A stretch of 64,000 nucleotides of DNA from positions 3,410,001 to 3,474,000 of the forward strand of contig JARGXX010000068.1 of the NCBI GenBank assembly GCA_030374765.1, written 5' to 3'. This DNA is from Agarophyton chilense. Lineage: Eukaryota; Rhodophyta; Florideophyceae; Gracilariales; Gracilariaceae. Both the position numbers and the translations under genes were made by a program. The notes below the pieces were generated by a model, which was not told where the DNA came from, did not search any database, and was given only the letters and a program-made list of their open reading frames with translations. Shown piece by piece: positions 54,201 through 64,000 of the stretch. Numbering within the stretch: position 1 is the first letter of the stretch; each line of letters starts with the position of its first letter.

Positions 54201-57200
54201 CACGGGAAGGCGTGACGGCTCTTTTCTCTCAAGGCCCTAACGGGATGCATCTAGTTCACACAGTACTTCTGACATGCCTCCTCCCAACTGTGAGATTTCA
54301 CGTTCTATCCCGTACGGTTCATACAAATGTATTGGGCAGCTTCTGGATGCGGTTGAAAACCCTGCTTTAAGCTTCGGGGCACCTCAATTACCAAGAGTTG
54401 TACCTGTATTACGGGTTCATCCGCTCCATTATGCCACGCTCTTCTTACATGGATTTGTTTGCACTGAAACCAGGAGCAATGGTCGCGCGAGTGCCGAGCT
54501 TCACGGCGGGGTTGGGAAGCCTTTACGACCGTCGTGGTTGGACCTACGTTCACTTGGATGAAGCACTGGAAATGCTCATCATCAGGCTTATGAAAGGGCT
54601 CAATGTTCTTATACTTCCCGTACTCGAGAGTTGTGGCGCCTGGCTGGTCGAAGCATCAAAGGCGCGGATGATAATTCGGAGTGTGACCGCTGCTGCTAGA
54701 TTGTATAATCGGAGTCGAAGCGAAGAAAACAGTGCCGTGGAGCTCGCTGGTGATAGGGGCTTTCAGAAGAATGCTATCCAGTTCAACTCTGTCCGAGCAA
54801 TGGTCGAGTTAATGAGGCGGAAAGGGTTTCTTGCGTTGGAACATAGAGAGAGTGAAAGGCAACGACGAAAATGAAGAGCTTTGCGATGAAAAGGTGCAGG
54901 GCCTCATTCTGGATATTGAAAACCATGGAAGTCTAAGTGCAGAGCTTCACTTCTCTGCGATGCTTCCTGATATACTTGGGCCATTGTCGCAGTCGGACGT
55001 GCAACAATTTCTTAACGGGAAGCGACCGAAGGGTCAGTGGACGAAGCAGCGGCGGGTGCCAACTGCGAGATGGAAAGAGCGAGAGAGAGATGCACCGTTC
55101 CGAAAGCTATTTTCATTAAGGACACGAGAAAAGCTCTCACTGACCGACTTCATGCAGTTACAAAGCTTCTGACATCACTGACGTTGGCGGAGCATGTCGC
55201 AATTAGGGAGGGCGATACGCAGAGCGCTGCGAATGCCCGGATGCGATGGAACGACGTATATCGATCGCACAACATTGTATCTCCTTTTGCTGATGCGTAT
55301 CGAAATGGCGATGCTCAAGCGCGCCACGCAAATAAGAGCGTGTTCCTCTCTGCTCTAAGATCCAGTACAGGTGGGACAGGCGGTTTCGGTCTTCAGGCTA
55401 GACAGGAAGGTAATCAGAGCGTTGGAACAGAGATCTCGTACTACTATGACTTCGTCTTGCCACAATATGTCGCCGTCATGATCGATTTGATGAACAACAT
55501 TTGGAGTCGGGATACAGATGGCCGAAGAAGAAATTCTCTCTTCAAGGTGACCGTCTTGAAACTCAAGAATTTTTTTCGACCTTGGTTTACTGGCAAACGC
55601 AGCGAACATCTCGCACAGATCCATTTGCATATCGAATCCCCTCCACAGGTCATACCGCAGAAGATGGGTGAACAGGAAAGACGCGATAAGGCTCGTGAAC
55701 CAAGCAGTGGGGTCATTGCAGACGCAGACCTGGATATCGCCATCTTTTCAAGTGAGGAAGACGATCAAATCGGATTTCATGTTCCGATTACGGTACCGTG
55801 GTCCCGTGTCATAGGCTCACCCCAGAGCCGAGACTCAATCTGCTCCCTGGATTTGTTTTGCGGAGCTGCCGCTGCCATGGAACTGGTAGGTGAACGGGGC
55901 TTGGATGTCTCCATCTTTCGGTACGGGGGCTGTTTCTGCTTCACACCGTCTTGCTTCGGAAAGAAGGTGAGTGAGGTGCTACCTGAGCTTGCAGTGTTGT
56001 GCAGCACCTGCCTGCAGCTTCGCCACGGCGAAGTAATGCTATCTCTATCCTCATGCAGTCACTCTGTTGACGCTCGAACGGCCAGTGTTTACCTTGGGCA
56101 GCCAACAAAATATGCGGGCGTGGACGTAGTGCCAGACCCAGAAGGATGGGATCAGAGCGATGAGCGTCTCGCATTGAGAGACGCCCAACGGGGGGTGGGG
56201 GATCACAGAGAGAGATGACAACAGTCGATCTACTGAATACGACGCGAAGAGGCGGATGGCGATTCACTTCAAGAATTCCGAGAACACAAACTTTGAAGTT
56301 CACGAAAGGGAGTGGGTTGGAAATTATGAGCAACACTTTTGTGCACAGGGAAGCTGAAACGCGGTTCGTTGCAGCCTTCAAAACGTTCGATAAACCTCAC
56401 TTGGAGCACAGCGAGACGGCAAACTCCCAAACGACGATATCGTCGTCATCGATGTCACGGGGAAAAATGCATCTGCGTTCCGGCTGCCTCCTTATTTCTA
56501 AAGACACAGATGTGACCGTAATCCTGGCATTGGCTAAATGTCTTAACGTGACAGGGGTTCTCCATATTCTTGGGGAGCATGTAATCGACATTGACGAGGT
56601 TCCACAAGGTATGTCACACCGCGGGATGACCTCACAGACTCTGGCAGGTGTGTACGTTCTGGCTGGATGTGAATACACCCCGGGAACCTATGGAGGGTCC
56701 CACGAATGGTATCTTCGCGCTGCTCTAAAGTATAAAAACGTACTTGCAGATATGGACGAGGCAACATCCGAACAATCCACGAATGCGTGCGTAGAGACGT
56801 TGACATTACTGGCCTATCTCGAGAGGCATGGTAAGACCGAAGTACTTAATATGATGGAGGAGGATCACCAGTTCGATGCGCTCCACAATAGTTCAAGTGA
56901 TGTTGAAGATGCGAAGAGGAGGTGTAGGCACATGTTTGTTAGCAACAGCAACCTGGGCACTACTGAGTGGGGTCTTCATGTGAGGCAGTTCATATCAGAC
57001 GTCGCGAAGTCGACATCAGAACTGATTCCACCCCGGGAGCACATTGAACTGCAGAGAAGAAGAGTGTGTTTGATGCCCCAAACTACTGGAAAAATGCTGA
57101 ACGCCAAGATTTATCGTCCGCGTATGTTGGTGGGCTTGATGAAGACCATGGATTTGATAGCACGGGACGGATTTTACTGGAGCGCCAAGAAGACGTAGAG

Positions 57201-57452
57201 AAAATATCCAAGCAAATGCACGAAGTCGTCGCAAAATGTCGTTTCAAGGGAGACTGCAACACGCGAATCTGCTCTTGTATGAAACGCAGTGTGAAATTAT
57301 TAGGGTGTGATTGCAACCCACGTACATGCAGAAACAAACTAATGGGCATTGTTTCACACCGACGGAAGAATGTTTGCGTGAGGAAATTGAGGAGGGGGAG
57401 GGGGAAGAACACGATATCGAGACACTTGGACACATTCGGACCCTTTCCATGA
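51227..57452 (+). mobile_element. Large unclassified element: zinc clusters, DUF6589-like region, nuclease-like block, CXC
   Basis: About 6.2 kb of plus-strand coding sequence, split into at least seven overlapping frames. In order: a zinc-binding N-terminus (CLACGANSRKRPNAYVSL ... FFLCTDC, 51290-51450); a second C-x2-C (VCGTCRYIVTKG, about 52040-52075); and a 375-codon frame (52785-53912). That frame has FRPHGGLHTKHRSLHEQ-like sequence, then HIVVCGDQPTYRTL and WLIPFPG followed by FFHVEKQS. A helical region containing GFIRSIMPRSSYMDLF follows. At 55037-56218 there is a frame with YYYDFVLPQYVAVMIDLMNN. At 56215-57198 there is a block CLLISKDTDVTVILALAKC ... VLAGCEYTPGTYGG, which looks like a PIN/FEN-type acidic active site. 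The C-terminus (57238-57340) has a CXC-like cluster, CRFKGDCNTRICSC ... LLGCDCNPRTC. GDQ...PFPG recalls DUF6589 and the end recalls TSO1-type CXC domains seen in repetitive proteins. Class and ends are unknown. It is broken. Confidence 0.6.
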
Positions 57453-58685
57453 AGGATTTCCTGCCATAAGCGAAGCGAGTTCTGAGCATGATATTCAAGA
57501 GCTGTTAAATATCCTTCAAACCGAAAAGACGAACGCAAGTAGACGAGCGCTGAACGTTTGTACAGTCCCAAAATCTTCGTCATCCGAGTACCCTACCGGT
57601 GAAACATGCAGACTAACAACAATGCGTGGAACATCGTAACATCACTGGGAAAGCCTCAGAGAAAGAACGCAGGTTCCATTTAACCCGCGACGGATTCATG
57701 CATGATCTCGCGATCCATTGAAAGTACAAAATTTCGATATCTTGTGGAGGGGGATACTTATCGAGGTACTTCATGTTAAGCCATATGAAAATTCCCAGCT
57801 CTTGAAACCTGTGACAACGAGGCTCCCAGTTGTACGGGAAAAAATCCTCTTGATGGAGAAAAGGAAGGCACTCTGCTGGAAAATGGACTAGCATGAAGGC
57901 TTTCGAGGACAGAGAAAAAGTACGTTCTAAAATGCCGTATCACTTCCCCAGTGGGAGTAGGACGCATCGACAGTAAGGGCTTCTTCCCCGCGCTCCTTTG
58001 TTGAACTCGGTCACCATCTTTTCTAGGAGCGATTTATCGAACGGAGGGCTAACGCAGCCTCCCTCGAGGGTCGCGTCGACATCTTCCCATGCCCCCACGC
58101 TCCCAAACTCCGCATCAAAAGCATCTGTACTACAGCAATCTTGGACTATACCACTCTCGTTAGAAGAGTCCGCAAATAATTCTGTTGACCCGAAACGACA
58201 CAGACCAGATTGAGTAGAGATCTGGCGATACAGTTCGGCAAAGCGGACTGAAACGGCTCCCTATCTTTCGATAAACAGCTGCACACAATGCCCGCAAGAA
58301 ATTATTGCTCTTGTATCCGGGAAGAACCTGGCACCGATATTCCGGTGACGGTTTGACATAAGTGCATGGATTGAGTAGTTCCTTCATTTGAGCTTCCTCC
58401 TTACTTTTGTGGCTCTGGGAATGGACAACCCGTGAATACATACGATACTCAACTGCCTGACGAATAACTATCCGCAAAGATGTAGCACGTCCGTCCTGCA
58501 CTGCTCGAGGAATTATGATACAGTATGCGACACATGCATTTTTTCATGCGTGTTTACGGAGTCGAAGTACTGCAATACTGTTCTGAGGCAGTGGTCTGGG
58601 GCTGGTGGTCCATGTTGGCAGCGTGGGACAACATTTTGTTCCCAGATGCCGGCCCTACCGCGTTTCTGATCCTTTTATCGTAGTC
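57453..58685. other. Unassigned stretch with minus-strand frames
   Basis: Two minus-strand frames, 57613-57894 (93 codons, aromatic-rich: LHQEDFFPYNWEPRCHRF, then IFIWLNMKYLDKYPPP) and 58160-58501 (113 codons), look protein-like in composition but match nothing I recognise. They could be a second gene of the large element to the left, or of the Harbinger element to the right. No start context or terminal repeat decides between these. Confidence 0.35.
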
Positions 58686-58845
58686 AGATCATACCCACCG
58701 GTGTGAGGAAATAAGCAAAACTTCGCAAAAAGTGTAATTTGATCAATTTTTATAAAAAGTCACGCTCCCACCGGATAGGTAATTAAGCAAAAATTTGCTC
58801 CGGAGCTATTTTGTGGGGCTAAATAAGCAAACTTTGATCCCAGAA
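58686..58845. repeat. Three direct AAATAAGCAAA-type repeats
   Basis: GAAATAAGCAAAACTTCG (58708-), GTAATTAAGCAAAAATTTG and CTAAATAAGCAAACTTTG follow at roughly 60-90 bp spacing, the first two each shortly after a CCCACCGG. They lie just before the Harbinger MYB-like gene and may be its subterminal repeats, marking the left end of that element. Confidence 0.45.
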
Positions 58846-59183
58846 AATAGCTTTTTGCAATAAAGTTTTAAAGTGATTGCGGGATTCCAACGGCTGTCTA
58901 AGAATCATTCCCGCGAAATGTCCAAGTTTGTCGAGAACCCCATTTTCGCGTTTGACCACTTCTCGATACCTTTCCTTCGTTCCTCGAGCCCATCCCGTGA
59001 CGCGTCACCCTCAACCACCATCGCCATGTCTCAAGCCCCCTCCCTAGACGGTTCCACCGCCGATCGCTCAGCACAGCCGCCTTACAGAAATACTTTTCAA
59101 CCTCATTCCGAGTCTTGGAACTTGAGGGTTCCCGACGCTTCCCTTTACCCCCAGATGTGCAGCTTATGCGTGCTAACCAGAAG

Positions 59184-60706
59184 TGTCGTATAGCGTTAAA
59201 AAGTCTGACTTTTGAGGTTGGCAATATACTACACTGACCCTGGAGGTGAGGGATGTGAAGGACAATGCCCTTCAAGGGGTTTCTTTGCAGGACTTAGAAG
59301 TTTCGCTCGCTTGACGAAAAGCTTGGGCTATGACAAGCTATACCGCTATTTCGTGCAGACGGCCAGTTAGGACCGGACTTGCACACGGGTGGAACTCGTG
59401 GACTGCACGGATGCCAACGCTCGAGTACGAAACGTGCCACACGTGGCCCGGATTCTACCTAATCGTTAGTATTATTTAGTAATTTTTAGTTGTTATTTGG
59501 CTACGCTATCGCTATTTAATGTCTATTTTTCGGGCGCGCGCCCACTGTCAGGGGCCGCGCGCCACACTATTTAGAAGGTTGAGCACTGCTCCCCAGTGAA
59601 GGCCCTCTTGGGAGACCAAGGAGGAAGTCTTGGCTCTGAACTTTTCGCCTTCGGCGCGTTTTTACCGCATACTGCGTGAGCGCCCGTGGCACGTTAGTTC
59701 ATCCACCCCTCTGTCAACTAGAGTGCTACCACCACCATGAATTCATATTTAATCGCCGACACTTATCGTAGTCTCGCCCCTGTATAGGGTTTCGCCCCCG
59801 TTTTTTTCTTGTTCTCCTTTTTGGCTCTCGTGAGTGGTCGCACCACTCACCTCGCTCGTCCACCTCATACGAGTGTTTTTTCGCTCCTTTTCCGACAATC
59901 GCCGTGGTACCGCTCTGCATAGGATTGGTCACACCCCGGACAGTGCCGTGCTCACCTAAACACTCTATGTATATCCCGCCGGATTGGCCTCGGTCTTACA
60001 CCTGACTCCGTCTTGCCTTTCCAGAGTGGCTCAGTTTCTGTGCTCCGCTGGGACGCGTCTCCTGCGCCTCAGGCGTGTCTCTAAAGAGAGGAAGATCCCG
60101 AACATCTTCGTGTTGTCTCAGCTCCAAGCTTTGTCCTACAGGATGCGAGGGATCATCGGCCATGCAGATCCGGGCGAGCTACCATCTAGGTGTTGTCAGT
60201 CACGTGTAGTGTTGACATGTACCTTCTGGTTTAGTAATTGTTAGTCCTTGTAATTGTAATTATATCTATTTTAGTACAGTAGTGGAGTGGCCACCTGGCA
60301 CTGTAGCCAGTGCTGGCCAGGTCTCTGACACAAGGTCAGAGACCGTGCGTTGCTGGCACCTCCCGAATGATCTGGAGAGTGCAGTCCACTGCATATAGGG
60401 AACTGCACTTCCCCCATCCTAATCTGATAAAGACAGACATCACTTGGGTCACGACTATACCTTTTGGTTCATTGTTTCTCAACAACCACACAGGCTTTCC
60501 CGCGCGTCGACGCCTACCATTGTTCACCTATCCGGTATAGGCTAGTCGCCCCGCATCTGCCCCTGCGGGTTTTCACGGTGCCCTGTTACCATCGAGGTTT
60601 ACTACGTCTACCTTCTACGGTTGAGCGTCAACACGCTCCCTACGGTTAAGCGTCACTTCGCTCCCGAGACAAGACAGTAGCATACCTCAGAGGTGATTGT
60701 ACGACA
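59184..60706 (+). repeat. Solo LTR B with LTR A nested in it
   Basis: It starts TGTCGTATAGCG and ends GTACGACA, so the ends TGTCGTA/TACGACA are perfect inverted copies. It is flanked by the perfect 5-bp duplication AGAAG (59179-59183 and 60707-60711). Without the nested LTR A it is about 633 bp. It has no coding content. It contains a hairpin with a 9-bp stem, GTCTCTGAC ... GTCAGAGAC, at 60321-60343. Confidence 0.85.
59256..60140 (+). repeat. Solo LTR A, nested in LTR B
   Basis: 885 bp, starts TGAAGGACAATGCCC, ends TTGTCCTACA. It is flanked by the perfect 5-bp duplication GGATG (59251-59255 and 60141-60145). Block order and hairpin style match LTR 2 at 25964-26819. Short hairpins include CTTGG-GAGA-CCAAG (59607-59620), CGCC-TTC-GGCG (59646-59656) and a 9-bp stem at 59830-59850. 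Confidence 0.88.
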
Positions 60707-60953
60707 AGAAGCAAAATCAAAAATCCTTGGTGATTACACCTCGCTCTTCAAATTCTGGTTCTAAATCATCCCAATACATCTCTCCAACACCCCAGACTGC
60801 TGCTGTAAGAATAACCTCATCTGAAAGTATGAAGCCGACAAGTATTCGCGGAGAAAACTACACGAATATTGATGATGTTGCTTTAACGAAATCGTGGATT
60901 CGTGTGTCTGACGACCCCATTGTAGGTACTAAACAAAAGTCGGCTGTATTCCT

Positions 60954-61866
60954 TGTAGAGCAACGCCCAGTCAGGGGATACTTGAAGATGCAACTCATAG
61001 AATGAGGATTGAACCCTCCGAGGGTTATGATTATGATCCCCTCTAAGGTGTGCTGAGGTGGCACTGTTTTCCGGTTATATTTCGCCTATAAGGGAAAATT
61101 CGGATGGCCCATGGTTGGATTGGCCCCGTGATACACGTGGCTTAATTTTGGCACCGATTTTCGGATATTTGTAGAACGTTGGACTCTTGGGCCCTGACAG
61201 TTGGATCTCCACGTGTATGGCCCTGAGCAGGTGTGCACTACTGTAGAGTTTAGTTAGTGGGCCCTACTTAGGGAGTTGAGATCTGACAGTCCGAAGCTCA
61301 AAGTAAATGGTAACCAAGGTTGGTCTTCGATACCTTTAGAGGTTCTTCGTCGCCATCGTTTCGGCCTTACAACCCGGAACGGGCTCTGGTTAGCAACGCC
61401 TGCGTAGGGACACGACTCCACTTGGAGAGTGCCCACGTTTGGGTTCCGTGCAACCACCCCCTTGGGACCGCTCAGACGACCTGCGTGCACGGTAGCCCGT
61501 GGGGGTTCTGCTTACTTGTTGCGTGCTTTTTGTGTTTCCTTTCGAGGACAGGTTTTCGCCCCTGTATTGGGTTTCTTTTGTTGTTTCGCCCCTTTTCTGG
61601 TTCTCGGGTCCGGTGCCTGTTAGTGCCCGACCCTCGCCCCGTTTTTCCTCTTCGCCGGATTTTCCCCCATTCTTTGGGATACCCATACCCATTCCCGATC
61701 CACGGTTTCTACCCCTCACCTCCGTCGGTACTGCCGGAATCCCCCGTGGGAGTTACACCCCACACTACGGGTGGAACGGAGGGCTCTGTCTCTGAGTCTG
61801 CCTCCCCCAGGGAGCAAGGCTTCGAACACCTTGAGAGCACTTCCCGTCGCCGGGTTTTGCTCCACA
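60954..61866 (+). repeat. Solo LTR C, 913 bp, young Gypsy family
   Basis: It starts TGTAGAGCAACGCCC and ends GCTCCACA, flanked by the perfect 5-bp duplication TTCCT (60949-60953 and 61867-61871). It is the same family as the Gypsy 5' LTR at 3637-4549, in the opposite orientation, with about 98% identity by eye and identical length. The internal part of the element is gone, as after recombination between two LTRs. Frames of up to 188 codons in it are not genes. Confidence 0.95.
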
Positions 61867-62679
61867 TTCCTGAACAAAACCGTTGATGTCTACAAGATAT
61901 TCCGTGAACCTACATCTGCGCAGAGAAGTACTGAGTCCATCAAATCAAGAGTGAAAATATTGATACGTGAATTTACCAAGTTTTCCGGTGGCATGACACT
62001 TCTGAATCTCAGTGATCCTACCGGAACGAGCCTACATTATCTGGCAAAATTGGCTTCTTCTCTCTACAATTAGGTACAGATAGTCAAAGCTATTGAACCC
62101 TTTGGTCGTCCATTTTGCTTTAAAAGGACCTAAAAGATTATGCCTGACCATCCTAATTTTTTGGTGATGCATACTCTACGCAGCAGCGTTTTGGATCATT
62201 TGGTCAAGTGTCGACTGGTTAGAAAAAAGAAGCAGGAGAGGTTGATGATGAAATTTTCGTAGAAAATGAAATAATGTCATCGAACGAGCTAGTATGACCG
62301 ATGGGAAGTCAGCGGGCGAAAGAGCTGCTTACTCAAAGCACTGCAAGCAAGAAGAAACTTCTTTTAGCCGCGAAAGCTTTTGAGATGCAGAAAGATCGCA
62401 ACGCTGCTGTTAATCGCTAAAATTACATCAAGCATTTTTCCCAGTCTCAAGCAGGAGTTAATCTTGGAGAAACTGAAGAGATGTTTTGCCTAACGCGCTC
62501 CGATGCACTTTCATGTGCACTTGATCGCTTACAAAATGCTCCGAATGCTGCGTTAGAGCCAGTTGATGTTCGCGAGGTTAAGAAAAATATGGATAGAGAT
62601 GGGATGGATTAATTCTAATATGGTGGTTACAGCATACAACAAAGCAATGTATTATCCCCCGGAGTGAGCCGGGAACTTT

Positions 62680-63967
62680 TCAGAGGTGTTCCATTACAAG
62701 TTGTATGGTGTTGTGGTATTCCACAGTATTACCAGTAAAGAGGTTAATAGCACAAAGCGTATCCAGAGATCCGCGAGGAGTTGTAGTTGTGCTATCGAAT
62801 GGTAATACCAACTCCCACATTGGTGTTACAGTACCTTCTATGGTAATATCGGTTAGATTATTCTCTACATCAGATGCGTCCTCATCTTCGTAAAGATCGT
62901 CTACGGTCATGTTATGGAGAATGACACAGCATTTAACAACTTCTCCCATGAAGCCCTTTGAAAAGAACCGCCCTGGACGGGAGATTACATGCTATTTCGA
63001 TTGTAAAACACTGGATGCACGGTTGACTTCTTTCTAAGCAGCCTCCTGATGCGTAGCCAGAAACTGTTCTTGTCGAGTTACTTTATCACTACCATTATGT
63101 ACAAAACAAGGCCAGCGCGGGTAGATGCCATTTACCATCCAATATGGAACTAATCGTCGAACATCTCCAATCTAGTACTCCATTGGTGGAGGATAAACGC
63201 CGTCTGCAATCCATTGAAGAATAGAGGAAACATCCGAGACATTAATTTCATTACAAATACCAGGCATTCCCTCTAAATGCGTGCCAAATTCAAAACCTAT
63301 CGTCCGCAATCGTCTCTAGAGCAACTGCCGCAGATCCCTCCTTTCCAGTGAAGTGTCCATTCCAAGCTGTAGGGCAGTTCTTCCACAACCATTTACAGCA
63401 ATCTAAACTACCAAGCATTCCAGTAAATCATCTATCTTCAGTTCGTTGCAGTAGTTTTCGAATGTCCTCTTCAGAAGGCGCGCGTAAGTATTCCTCTCCG
63501 AAAATTTCTATCATGGAAGACACAAAACATCGCAAGCACTCATCCGCTGTAAAAGCTCCAATACACGTGTATTCATCGACGAAATCGACTCCACATCCGT
63601 ACGTCAAAACAAGCATAGCAGCGGTTAGTTTTTGATTTGTAGAGAGCCCCAGGAGGCCAGTACAATCTTTCTTTGGAGTAAACTAGGGATGAGTGCACAT
63701 TCGATAAAATAGTCTCATGTATCGCGGTCGGTATATTCGAAACCGACGTCGAAACAGGTCATCAGAATAAATGGGAGATCCACTAAAGTAATCTTGATAC
63801 AGTCTTTTAGCACCTAAAGCCCTCCCTCGGTCAATAATTGGAGCCCGGCCGGGTTGTGATCGGCCACGACGAGACGGCTCACAGTCGTCTGAATCAGAGG
63901 AAGCGAGTAGATCTTTGACACTGAGGACAACATCCTCGGAATAAAACTCATCAAGGAAAGTATTCAT
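62680..63967 (-). pseudogene. PIF/Harbinger DDE transposase, degenerate
   Basis: Minus-strand pieces from 63967 down keep the family order. The N-terminal block has DDLFRRRFRIYRPRYMRLFY. Next is a helical segment (TADECLRCFVSSMIEIFGEEYL) at 63428-63616. The first catalytic block, LGSLDCCKWLWKNCPTAWNG, lies near 63350-63420, followed by ADDRF-IWHAFRGNA. The C-terminal EVVKCCVILHNM block lies near 62900. Asp-Cys followed by W-K-NCP-W is diagnostic of Harbinger transposases. At least six stops or frame changes separate the pieces, most of them between 62950 and 63340. It converges on the MYB-like gene. The first methionine at 63967 lies 33 bp from the window edge, so the N-terminus may be complete. 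Confidence 0.8.
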
Positions 63968-64000
63968 GATGATTAAAGCCTTAAGAATATCGTACTAGGC

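Larger units (their letters stand above)
59166..62612 (+). pseudogene. Harbinger MYB/trihelix-like (NAM-associated type) protein gene
   Basis: This is the DNA-binding partner of the Harbinger transposase. The ATG at 59166 is followed after six codons by LTR B. Coding resumes at 60712 and is cut again by the solo LTR C after KQKSAVFL. It resumes at 61872 with NKTVDVYKIFREPT. With the LTRs and one copy of each target duplication removed, the frame is continuous for 153 codons to the stop at 62073. The domain core reads ALTKSWIRVSDDPIVGTKQK, then RVKILIREFTKFSGGM. Family proteins are longer. Matching C-terminal sequence (RAKELLTQSTASKKKLLLAA, then FEMQKDRNAAVNR) continues in other frames to about 62612, so the gene had also been damaged by a stop and frame changes apart from the LTRs. 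Confidence 0.75.
58690..64000. mobile_element. PIF/Harbinger DNA transposon interrupted by three LTRs, right end beyond the window
   Basis: It has the two genes diagnostic of the superfamily in convergent order: a MYB/trihelix-like protein (+) and a Harbinger DDE transposase (-), with their ends about 70 bp apart near 62.65 kb. The left end is placed only tentatively at the direct repeats near 58.7 kb. The right terminus is not in the window, so the 3-bp target duplication cannot be tested. Both genes are broken. Three solo LTRs were added later within the MYB gene. Confidence 0.75.

Noticed and set aside
3637-61866. The two 913-bp LTRs as the ends of one giant element
   Set aside because: They are in opposite orientation, the one at 60954-61866 has its own perfect 5-bp duplication, and the one at 3637-4549 is joined to its own gag and pol.
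61320-61886. 188-codon frame and its mirror images at 3619-4249 as a gene
   Set aside because: All lie inside the LTR, occur in both copies, and contain no family motif; the C-terminal few codons of the longest one belong to the interrupted Harbinger gene.

Overview
The window looks like nuclear DNA of a eukaryotic alga, most likely a red alga such as a florideophyte of the Chondrus type. I infer this from long intronless genes next to one gene with a single short intron, a plant-type cycloartenol synthase, an RWP-RK protein, and gene-poor stretches filled with nested Gypsy, Copia, pogo-like, piggyBac-like and PIF/Harbinger elements. The species is not proven by anything in the sequence.

Layout. 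1-4549: 5' part of a Gypsy LTR element on the minus strand, inserted into a Copia fossil (4550-6676). 7220-22056: a host gene island of four genes in two tail-to-tail pairs: a VPS13-like lipid-transfer protein (+) facing a peroxisomal-type ABCD half transporter (-), then a secreted/membrane glycoprotein of unknown function (+) facing cycloartenol synthase (-). 23.1-31.5 kb: a DDE transposase fragment, a piggyBac-like element (23894-28760) that carries two inverted, hairpin-rich LTRs (25180-26819), and a further element suggested by inverted repeats. 34.4-38.9 kb: an old, heavily broken relative of the first Gypsy element. 41.3-44.2 kb: a Harbinger MYB remnant and a complete-ended but broken pogo-like transposon (42019-44171).

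45065-46139 is a Bax-inhibitor-1/LFG membrane protein gene with one intron. 48788-50236 is an RWP-RK-like transcription factor. 51.2-57.5 kb holds a broken element of about 6 kb that I cannot assign to a named class: N-terminal zinc clusters, a GDQ/PFPG region resembling DUF6589, a DTD...GCEYTP nuclease-like block and a C-terminal CXC cysteine cluster. This is the best candidate for something undescribed. 58.7-64.0 kb is a PIF/Harbinger transposon whose MYB-like gene has taken three solo LTRs, one nested in another, each with a perfect 5-bp target duplication. Removing the LTRs restores the MYB frame exactly.

The host genes suggest membrane and lipid biology (sterol cyclisation, peroxisomal lipid import, bulk lipid transfer, an ER/Golgi channel-like protein), but nothing shows that they form one pathway. 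The mobile elements give a readable order of events: DDE fragment, then piggyBac-like, then LTR pair; Copia, then Gypsy; Harbinger, then LTR B, then LTR A, with a separate hit by the young LTR C.
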